From NCBI GenBank assembly GCA_040901795.1, contig JBBDYH010000030.1:1-6711 (forward strand): a DNA stretch of 6,711 bases. Direction: 5' to 3'. This document shows positions 1 through 6,711 of this stretch, one piece after another. Under the pieces are notes generated by a model. The model searched no databases, was not told the DNA's origin, and worked only from the letters and a program-made list of their open reading frames with translations. This DNA is from JBBDYH01 sp040901795 (GTDB taxonomy: Bacteria > Planctomycetota > Planctomycetia > Pirellulales > JALHPA01). Position 1 is the stretch's first letter. Each line of letters begins with the position of its first letter. A program made the position numbers and the translations under genes.

Positions 1-290
1 TCGCGGATCATGCCGTCGAACTCGCTCCGCAACCGCGGGTCGCGGAGCATTTGCAGATGGGCCTCAAAGATGGCCGCGTATTGCGAGCCCAGCTCGCGTG
101 AGATGGCGTCGCGGCTGGTCTCGATCTCCAGTCCGGCCGCTTCCATCGCGCCGTTGAGGCGCTCCAGCTCGTCCTCCACAGCGTCGCGCGAAACGAAACG
201 CCGTGGAATCCGAAAACCTTCGGTGTCTACGACCATAGCTTCGCCGATAGCGACCCCCGGCGAAACCGCGATTCCCTGAAGTTTCTGCAT
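1..290 (-). CDS. ptsI: PTS enzyme I (PEP-protein phosphotransferase), N-terminal part, cut by window edge
   Basis: Enzyme I takes phosphate from phosphoenolpyruvate and passes it to a His of HPr in the cytoplasm. Only the first 96 codons are inside the window. The protein opens with LQGIAVSPGVAIGEA (residues 4-18), the usual start of the EI HPr-binding domain. Further on come YAAIFEAHLQMLRDP (about 69-83) and EFDGMIR at the cut, both typical of EI. The phosphorylated His (near residue 190 in the family) lies outside. No GAF domain precedes the EI start, so this is ptsI-like rather than ptsP-like. It is the fourth gene of the hpf-ptsN-ptsH-ptsI cluster, 182 bases after ptsH. No clear Shine-Dalgarno stands before the ATG. 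The frame stays open upstream back to a TAG at 435-437, so a GTG at 414-416 or 336-338 could add 42 or 16 residues. I prefer the ATG because the family motif begins right there. Confidence 0.9.
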   Translation of the reverse strand, partial: MQKLQGIAVSPGVAIGEAMVVDTEGFRIPRRFVSRDAVEDELERLNGAMEAAGLEIETSRDAISRELGSQYAAIFEAHLQMLRDPRLRSEFDGMIR

Positions 291-472
291 GTAATCGCAA
301 AACGTCGCCAGCGCGGAACCTCGGCCGCCGATTCGCACCGCCGCGGCGGGCAAATCATGCGGCGTCGCGGAATTCTCCGCCGCCGGCCCGGCCTTTCCTG
401 CCGGATCGGGTCGCACCAGGAGGTTGGCTCGCTTCTAAGGTAGGCCAGGACCCCTGCGTTCAACCCGTATGG

Positions 473-772
473 TTATGTGTTTTCCGACTTGTCCTCAAGC
501 TCGTCGAAGCCGCGCTCGAACAGCTTGCAGAGCGCTTCGAGCGCTTCCGCGGCGTCTGGGCCAGCGGCCTCGACAACTAATTCGGTACCCGGCAGCGCGG
601 CCAACGTGAAGATGGACAGCATACTCTTCGCGTCGACGCGCTCTTGCCCCTTCACAATCTCCAGGTGGGACTGAAAGCGGCAGGCTGTCTTGACGATTAA
701 ATCGGCCGGGCGTGCGTGAAGCCCTTGGGGGTTGATCACCACGACGGTCCGGCTCAATTTCACTTCACTCAT
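473..772 (-). CDS. ptsH: HPr phosphocarrier protein
   Basis: A small cytoplasmic phosphocarrier (99 residues) that receives phosphate from enzyme I and hands it to EIIA. The active-site motif GLHARPA puts the phosphorylated His at residue 19, and Arg21 and Pro22 are present. The second conserved site, DAKSML, puts Ser50 where HPr Ser46 normally sits (same offset of 4 as the His). That Ser is the target of HPr kinase (HprK) in organisms that have it, so regulatory phosphorylation is possible, though no hprK is visible here. Typical HPr length is 85-90; the extra residues are an acidic, Glu/Asp-rich C-terminal tail (ERGFDELEDKSENT). The ATG directly follows the ptsN stop (TAA then ATG, no gap), so translation is probably coupled. 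The neighbours, EIIA before it and enzyme I after it, fit exactly. Confidence 0.95.
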   Translation of the reverse strand: MSEVKLSRTVVVINPQGLHARPADLIVKTACRFQSHLEIVKGQERVDAKSMLSIFTLAALPGTELVVEAAGPDAAEALEALCKLFERGFDELEDKSENT

Positions 773-1249
773 TTAGGCGCTAAACTGGTGGTTGTCCGCC
801 TCTTCCAGCAAGTGCTGGATGTCCTCGCGCGTCTTCGCTTGTTTCAGGTACTTGCAAAACATGTCGTCGCGTAACTGTCGCGAGATGTTTTCCAGCGCCC
901 GCAGGTGATCGCCAGGTCGATCGGGAGGCGAAATCAGCAAAAAAAATAGCTGGACCTTTTCGCCGTCCAGGCTCTCGAAATCCACACCTTCCCGGCTGAT
1001 GGCGACGGTGCCGATCAGGCGATCGACGCTGGTGTGCTTGGTATGAGGAACCGCCACGCCGCGGCCAATCCCCGTGCTCCCCAATTCTTCACGCTTCATA
1101 ATCGCCTTCACGATGCTGTCCAACTCTCCGGCCGAAATCTTGCCCGCTTCCAGCAACGCATCTGCCATCTCCCGTACGACACTCTCCTTGGTGTCGGACT
1201 GCAGATCTGCCCGGATCGCATCCACACTGACAAAGTCCGCAAACTTCAT
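773..1249 (-). CDS. ptsN: PtsN-like EIIA domain protein (PTS fructose/nitrogen-type IIA)
   Basis: A 158-residue cytoplasmic EIIA protein of the fructose/mannitol/nitrogen-regulatory family, phosphorylated by HPr. Visible marks are a start MKFADFVSVDAIRADL, the helical stretch KESVVREMADALLEAG, the motif REELGSTGIGRGVAVPH, and the active-site His at residue 69 (E. coli PtsN uses His73). After it come VQLFFLLISPPDRPGDHL and LENISRQLRD, standard for this fold. No EIIB or EIIC domain is fused or nearby, so a regulatory role is more likely than sugar uptake; that is inference. The ATG at 1247-1249 was chosen because an AAAGGA ribosome site lies about 9 bases upstream and the family alignment begins there. 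An in-frame TTG eight codons earlier is a weaker alternative. The gene follows hpf by 123 bases, echoing the hpf-ptsN pairing of proteobacterial rpoN operons, but no rpoN is seen here. Confidence 0.92.
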   Translation of the reverse strand: MKFADFVSVDAIRADLQSDTKESVVREMADALLEAGKISAGELDSIVKAIMKREELGSTGIGRGVAVPHTKHTSVDRLIGTVAISREGVDFESLDGEKVQLFFLLISPPDRPGDHLRALENISRQLRDDMFCKYLKQAKTREDIQHLLEEADNHQFSA

Positions 1250-1348
1250 GCGCCTCGATCCTTTCTCCCTCAACGGTAGGAAAATATCCTCAACCGCAAC
1301 GGGCGGCTCCGGGGCACTGCAAATTGACCTTCGCCGTCTGCTGCGAAT

Positions 1349-1367
1349 CGCGCACCGCGGTCGCGCG
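1349..1367 (-). other. GC-rich hairpin between hpf and ptsN
   Basis: Just after the hpf stop, CGCGC (1349-1353) and GCGCG (1363-1367) can pair around the perfect palindrome ACCGCGGT (1354-1361), with one bulged base. No T run follows on the minus strand, so it is not a canonical terminator. It could slow decay or lower readthrough into ptsN. Function is inference; the symmetry is seen directly. Confidence 0.4.
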
Positions 1368-1372
1368 GCGAA

Positions 1373-1696
1373 TTAGCTCTCCGGCTCGGCCACATTCCCC
1401 CGGTGATGCCCCTGAATCCTCTCCTTATATCTTCTCAGTTGCTCCTCCATCTTTTGCACGGCGGCGTCCACAGATTTGAACAGCTCCGTCCCTTCCCCAT
1501 GGGCCACGAAGTCATGCTTGTGCTCAGCCGAAACGTGCAACTGGACCACCGGCGAATCTGGCGATTTCAGATCCACCGTCACCTCGATCGATGTCAATCG
1601 CTCGAAGTATCGCACCAGCCGTTCTGCCTTCACGCGGATCTTCTGCTGGCTCTCCTCGCTCAACTGGCCATGGCGGGCGGAAATCTTGATCTGCAC
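1373..1696 (-). CDS. hpf: Short ribosome hibernation promoting factor (HPF/RaiA family)
   Basis: A 107-residue cytoplasmic protein that binds the decoding region of idle 30S subunits and promotes ribosome hibernation. The single S30AE fold is recognisable: start VQIKISARHGQLSEES, helix VKAERLVRYFERLT, strands SIEVTVDLK and VQLHVSAEHKHDFVAHGEG, and final helix DAAVQKMEEQLRRYKERI. Length matches the short HPF/YfiA type (about 95-115), not the long form of about 190 with a dimerisation domain. The tail is basic and then acidic (HHRGNVAEPES). The start is GTG at 1694-1696: it has an AAAGGAG ribosome site 7 bases upstream and matches the family's N-terminus. A longer reading would add an Arg-rich, unlikely N-terminus. 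It is the first gene of the cluster that continues into ptsN, ptsH and ptsI, and it has a promoter-like site upstream at 1827-1855. Confidence 0.94.
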   Translation of the reverse strand: MQIKISARHGQLSEESQQKIRVKAERLVRYFERLTSIEVTVDLKSPDSPVVQLHVSAEHKHDFVAHGEGTELFKSVDAAVQKMEEQLRRYKERIQGHHRGNVAEPES

Positions 1697-1703
1697 CGAC
1701 CGA

Positions 1704-1710
1704 CTCCTTT
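1704..1710 (-). promoter_or_regulatory. Ribosome binding site of hpf (decides the GTG start)
   Basis: AAAGGAG on the minus strand, 7 bases before the GTG at 1694-1696. This near-perfect Shine-Dalgarno is the reason for choosing GTG over any upstream start. Confidence 0.85.
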
Positions 1711-1826
1711 CCCCGCGACTCCGCCGTGGTAGCTGGCGCACTCTGTCTGCCGTCCCGCGGTAGCAGGCGCCCCCTTAGGCGTCTCCCCACACGGAATACG
1801 CGGTCCACAATGCCGACAAGCCCGCC

Positions 1827-1855
1827 ATTGTACCGGCATTACCGCAGTGCCTCAA
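1827..1855 (-). promoter_or_regulatory. Sigma70-like promoter of the hpf-ptsN-ptsH-ptsI cluster
   Basis: On the minus strand TTGAGG (1850-1855) and TACAAT (1827-1832) are separated by exactly 17 bases, matching 4 of 6 and 5 of 6 consensus bases. Transcription would begin near 1820 and give an hpf leader of roughly 125 bases. The -10 hexamer lies inside a 7-bp inverted repeat (AATGCCG 1809-1815, CGGCATT 1834-1840), which could be an operator. Promoter assignment is inference from spacing and consensus only. Confidence 0.6.
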
Positions 1856-2246
1856 ACGCAAAACTAATCAGGCGAACGGGCCAAGGCCAAAGTCAGACAG
1901 CTCTCAGCCGGTTTTCGCACGAGTCTCGACGGCAAATACTGGCAGGGACTCCTGCCCAACTGTCCGAGAATGTCGGCAACGCCGTAAATCTAACGCGAAA
2001 TCGTCGGAGAACGCCGCGATCGAAAATATCTGCAAAAGTTTTCCACAAGGCGCCGAAGGCAAGAAGCAGATGAAGATCCCGTTATAAGTATGTAAGGGCA
2101 AACAACTTCCGGTTGGCGCGAGAGCTCGATCACCAGTCGACCGCTGATCGCCAAAACGTGCCTAAGTGACTATCTGGAACCGGTTTGGGACCACGCCGAC
2201 GGCCGAGTTGACGAGCGCCGACAATCTTGTAAACTCCTCACGTATC

Positions 2247-2287
2247 CTGTATGTTGTGGTAGCAAGGGCATCGACCACAACATATAG
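2247..2287. repeat. Long inverted repeat (14-bp stem, 13-base loop) in the hpf-nrdJ intergenic region
   Basis: TATGTTGTGGT (2250-2260) is an exact reverse complement of ACCACAACATA (2274-2284). Pairing continues outward with one G-T and two more matches to 2247 and 2287. The loop is 2261-2273. No T run follows on either strand, so it is not an intrinsic terminator. It may be an operator, a cruciform or the core of a small RNA. Hexamers TTGTAA (2227-2232) and TATGTT (2250-2255) stand 17 bases apart just to the left, a weak promoter match that would place transcription start within the repeat. The function is unknown. Confidence 0.75.
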
Positions 2288-2398
2288 ATGCTCGATCGCG
2301 GCTAGTGCTGATTCGTTCTTTGCCATTTTTCGTCGGGTTGCTGAATGGATTCGCTTCAAGCCCACCGGTTCATTGGACGACCATTGCTAACGGACGAT

Positions 2399-2415
2399 GT
2401 ATACATTAGTATACT
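2399..2415 (+). promoter_or_regulatory. Twin GTATAC palindromes / probable nrdJ promoter region
   Basis: Two copies of the palindrome GTATAC (2399-2404 and 2409-2414) start exactly 10 bases apart, separated by ATTA. The second sits in the 8-base palindrome AGTATACT (2408-2415), which contains TATACT, a fair -10 hexamer 47 bases before the nrdJ ATG. No good -35 lies 17 bases upstream (TTGCTA at 2384-2389 is 20 away). The arrangement fits either a -10 element or a dimer operator. It does not match the NrdR box. Confidence 0.45.
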
Positions 2416-2450
2416 GACGTGGCATTGATGCCCGTTTCTTTTTTCCCCGG

Positions 2451-2455
2451 AAGGA
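2451..2455 (+). promoter_or_regulatory. Ribosome binding site of nrdJ
   Basis: AAGGA, ending 7 bases before the ATG at 2463, supports this start over the in-frame ATG 15 codons later. Confidence 0.85.
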
Positions 2456-2462
2456 TCTGACT

Positions 2463-5564
<3,102 letters not shown>

Positions 5565-5636
5565 CTCTCGGAGTGCGGCGACTCGTCGCCGCTTTCCCTT
5601 TCAAATCAACGAGCATTCTAAGTTGGCCTTCATCCT

Positions 5637-5686
5637 CAGCGGGCGCCGGTTACATCGCGTTGTAGCCGCCGGCGCCCGCTGTTTTT
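5637..5686 (+). terminator. Intrinsic terminator of nrdJ
   Basis: CAGCGGGCGCCGG (5637-5649) pairs perfectly with CCGGCGCCCGCTG (5669-5681), a 13-bp GC-rich stem, followed at once by five T (5682-5686). Inside the 19-base loop TACA (5651-5654) and TGTA (5661-5664) can add a small inner stem. It lies 72 bases after the nrdJ stop. The reverse strand lacks a T run, so termination is one-directional. Confidence 0.88.
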
Positions 5687-5713
5687 GGCGCGCCAAAGTG
5701 AGTCAGCTAGAAT
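5685..5713 (+). promoter_or_regulatory. Sigma70-like promoter of the mntA-hepT module
   Basis: TTGGCG (5685-5690) and TAGAAT (5708-5713) are separated by exactly 17 bases, with 4 of 6 and 5 of 6 consensus matches. The first two T of the -35 hexamer are the last two of the nrdJ terminator's T run. Transcription would begin near 5720, about 20 bases before the mntA ATG. This also argues against a longer mntA starting at the TTG at 5685. Confidence 0.65.
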
Positions 5714-5741
5714 AGAGGGCGACCCTGGAGCTGATCCTTCT

Positions 5742-6056
5742 ATGTCCGCTCGCCTTGAAATCGACCGTCGCCAGCTTCAAACCTGGTGCAATCGCTGGAA
5801 GATCGCGCGACTTTGGGTATTCGGCTCTGCTCTGCGAGACGACTTTCACTCCGGAAGCGACATCGATCTGCTCGTGGAGTTCGATCGCGATGCCGACTGG
5901 AGCCTCCTGGACCACGTCGAGATGGAGCAAGAATTGTCCGAAGTTTTGGGCAGGCCGGTTGATCTAGTCACTCGCCGAGCGGTCGAACGAAGCAAGAATA
6001 CTATCCGTCGAGATGCGATACTGAACTCTGCGGAGCTGTTTTATGTCGCGGGATGA
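5742..6056 (+). CDS. mntA: MntA-type minimal nucleotidyltransferase, antitoxin of type VII TA module
   Basis: A 104-residue minimal nucleotidyltransferase. In characterised members it neutralises the partner HEPN toxin by transferring AMP groups from ATP to a Tyr of the toxin. The signature GSX10DXD is intact: Gly28-Ser29, then ten residues, then Asp40 and Asp42 (SDIDLLVEF). A third acidic residue is probably Asp74 in GRPVDLVTRR. All catalytic residues are therefore present and the enzyme is probably active. The ATG at 5742 is chosen because a promoter-like pair lies immediately upstream and the family begins about 20 residues before the GS motif. GGAG sits 11 bases before it, a somewhat distant ribosome site. 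The stop lies inside the next gene: mntA and hepT overlap by 14 bases. Antitoxin-first order is common but not universal. Function is inferred from motif and pairing. Confidence 0.9.
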   Translation: MSARLEIDRRQLQTWCNRWKIARLWVFGSALRDDFHSGSDIDLLVEFDRDADWSLLDHVEMEQELSEVLGRPVDLVTRRAVERSKNTIRRDAILNSAELFYVAG

Positions 6057-6366
6057 CGCGACGATCGGCGATATCGTCAAGTGCTGCGACCTGATCGGCC
6101 AGTTCATCGCCGGCCAGGATAGAGACGCATTCCTTGCCGATGTCAAAACGCAGTCCGCGGTGCTCCACCAACTGCTTATCATCGGCGAAGCCGCCAAGCG
6201 CCTGTCGCAGGACTTTCGCGATCAACGTTCGGCAATTCCGTGGCGCAAGATCGCCGGAATGCGAGACAAACTGATCCACGGTTACGACGCCGTGGATCTT
6301 GAAGAGGTTTGGAAGACGGCCGTCACCGACGTGCCGATACTCGCAGCTGCTCTTTCAATGCCATGA
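6043..6366 (+). CDS. hepT: HepT-like HEPN-domain RNase toxin (DUF86 family)
   Basis: A 107-residue all-helical HEPN protein. Characterised relatives are RNases, reported to act on mRNA or the 3' ends of tRNA, and are silenced by the cognate MntA. The catalytic motif RX4HXY is complete: Arg74, His79 and Tyr81 in MRDKLIHGYDAVD. That Tyr is the residue AMPylated by MntA in described systems. Family marks also include the HQLLIIGEAAKRLSQDFR helix (about 42-59) and the IPWRKIAGMRDKLIHGY segment (65-81). Translation is probably coupled to mntA: the ATG lies 14 bases inside mntA's end, and GGAG stands 7 bases upstream. The intact toxin and antitoxin motifs suggest a working module rather than a decayed one. 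A role in phage defence or plasmid-like maintenance is possible but not shown by the sequence. Confidence 0.91.
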   Translation: MSRDDATIGDIVKCCDLIGQFIAGQDRDAFLADVKTQSAVLHQLLIIGEAAKRLSQDFRDQRSAIPWRKIAGMRDKLIHGYDAVDLEEVWKTAVTDVPILAAALSMP

Positions 6367-6409
6367 AAATGGGCAAGTTCGTCCTGCAGCCCCCTGGCAT
6401 ATTGACAAA

Positions 6410-6417
6410 AGTATACT
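6410..6417 (+). promoter_or_regulatory. AGTATACT palindrome upstream of the dehydrogenase gene (possible -10)
   Basis: The same 8-base palindrome as at 2408-2415, here 25 bases before an ATG. TATACT (6412-6417) could be a -10 hexamer. The consensus TTGACA at 6402-6407 is only 4 bases away, too close to serve as its -35. Role is uncertain. Confidence 0.35.
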
Positions 6418-6442
6418 ATTCGGCACTCCAACTAAGTACACC

Positions 6443-6711
6443 ATGACGTCCTTGCGAATCTTGTTGCACGCTGCCATCGCGATTTCGTTTCTGATTGGCC
6501 TCGCGATCCCCAGTCCCCACGCACTCGCCGACGAGCTCCCCCTCCCCCCCGACACCGAAGGCGCGCCGCTGCCGCCCGCCGAAGCCCTGAAGCGAATCAC
6601 CGTCCCCGACGGTTTCAAGGTCACGCTCTTTGCCCACGAGCCCGATATCCGCCAGCCGATCGCCATGACCTTCGACGATCGCGGCCGCCTGTGGGTCTGC
6701 GAGTGCTACTC
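6443..6711 (+). CDS. Secreted PVC-type membrane-bound dehydrogenase-like protein, N-terminal part, cut by window edge
   Basis: The first 89 codons of a gene that runs off the right edge. It begins with a Sec signal peptide: MTSLR, a hydrophobic core ILLHAAIAISFLIGLAI (6-22), and a likely cleavage site PHALA before Asp30. A Pro-rich spacer (LPLPPDTEGAPLPP) follows. Then comes ITVPDGFKVTLFAHEPDI (about 52-69) and QPIAMTFDDRGRLWVCECYS at the cut. The last stretch is the hallmark opening of the 'putative membrane-bound dehydrogenase' beta-propeller family that is abundant in planctomycetes and often continues into HEAT repeats and a cytochrome c (CXXCH) domain. Those parts are not visible. The substrate is unknown. 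No Shine-Dalgarno precedes the ATG. The gene starts 76 bases after hepT and its function appears unrelated to the TA module. Confidence 0.8.
   Translation, partial: MTSLRILLHAAIAISFLIGLAIPSPHALADELPLPPDTEGAPLPPAEALKRITVPDGFKVTLFAHEPDIRQPIAMTFDDRGRLWVCECY

Larger units (their letters stand above)
1697..2462. other. Divergent intergenic region between hpf and nrdJ; no convincing gene
   Basis: About 770 bases separate the start of hpf (leftward) from the start of nrdJ (rightward). Contents I can support are the hpf ribosome site and promoter, a long inverted repeat at 2247-2287, and the nrdJ upstream palindromes and ribosome site. In the hpf leader AGACGCC can pair with GGCGCCT with one mismatch (plus-strand 1766-1787), a possible leader hairpin. 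A weaker set of inverted repeats (TTGGCG 2113-2118 with CGCCAA 2149-2154, and CGATCA 2127-2132 with TGATCG 2145-2150) also lies here. Base composition is visibly less GC-rich than the flanking genes. I see no tRNA, no riboswitch core and no recognisable protein; short open frames here lack ribosome sites and family features. Confidence 0.6.

Noticed and set aside
10..279. 89-codon plus-strand open frame at the left edge
   Set aside because: Antisense to enzyme I; Ser/Arg-rich composition is typical of a shadow frame.
1250..1273. Longer ptsN starting at TTG 1273
   Set aside because: It would translate the ribosome binding site itself; the ATG at 1249 fits the family start.
2039..2047. DnaA-box-like TTTTCCACA
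   Set aside because: Eight of nine bases match, but it is single, 400 bases from nrdJ, and no cluster or AT-rich unwinding region accompanies it.
1904..2101. 65-codon minus-strand open frame in the intergenic region
   Set aside because: No ribosome site, Cys-rich odd composition and no context; likely chance.
2162..2390. Small open frames on both strands (67 codons minus, 74 codons plus)
   Set aside because: Both cover the long inverted repeat, both use GTG starts without a ribosome site, and neither resembles a known family. The minus one has a plausible inner ATG (54 residues) but nothing else to support it.
1697..2462. Cobalamin riboswitch or NrdR boxes upstream of nrdJ
   Set aside because: I searched by eye for the B12-box core and for the paired NrdR consensus and found neither. 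A covariance-model search would be decisive.
5685..5741. Longer mntA starting at TTG 5685
   Set aside because: It would begin inside the terminator T-run and read through the probable promoter; the added 19 residues do not resemble the family.
6402..6407. Perfect TTGACA hexamer as a -35 for the dehydrogenase gene
   Set aside because: TATACT follows after only 4 bases, and nothing -10-like stands 16-18 bases downstream.

Overview
The window looks like a piece of a planctomycete chromosome, most likely from the Pirellulales. The basis is high GC content, a start-of-gene signature for the 'putative membrane-bound dehydrogenase' family that is greatly expanded in planctomycetes, a B12-dependent ribonucleotide reductase with a planctomycete-like layout, and an hpf-ptsN-ptsH-ptsI cluster with no sugar permease. 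This taxonomic call is inference; no rRNA or other marker is present.

Left part (1-1855, minus strand): a four-gene cluster read right to left. Its order is hpf (ribosome hibernation factor, GTG start), ptsN-like EIIA, ptsH (HPr) and the first 96 codons of ptsI (enzyme I, running off the window's left edge). ptsN and ptsH abut with no gap (TAA directly followed by ATG). A sigma70-like promoter (TTGAGG-N17-TACAAT on the minus strand) lies about 130 bases upstream of hpf. Together the genes make a complete phosphorelay from PEP through EI and HPr to EIIA. There is no transporter, so the relay is probably regulatory and expressed together with a ribosome-silencing factor.

Middle (about 1697-2462): a divergent, gene-free stretch of about 770 bases. 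It holds the hpf promoter, a 14-bp stem inverted repeat (2247-2287), and a pair of GTATAC palindromes one helical turn apart in front of nrdJ.

Centre (2463-5564, plus strand): nrdJ, a 1033-residue class II (adenosylcobalamin-dependent) ribonucleotide reductase with a TSCPD domain and a Cys-rich C-terminal tail. Its linker is interrupted by an in-frame tandem heptamer, (GGGTTCA)x4. The gene ends in a strong intrinsic terminator (13-bp stem plus T5).

Right part (5685-6366, plus strand): a compact type VII toxin-antitoxin module. mntA (minimal nucleotidyltransferase antitoxin) overlaps hepT (HEPN RNase toxin) by 14 bases, and its own promoter is fused to the tail of the nrdJ terminator. From 6443 to the right edge lies the start of a secreted dehydrogenase-like beta-propeller protein with a signal peptide. 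All genes have recognisable families. The points that most deserve a second look are the heptamer repeat inside nrdJ, the unexplained long inverted repeat, the shared AGTATACT palindrome, and the terminator/promoter junction that insulates the toxin-antitoxin pair.
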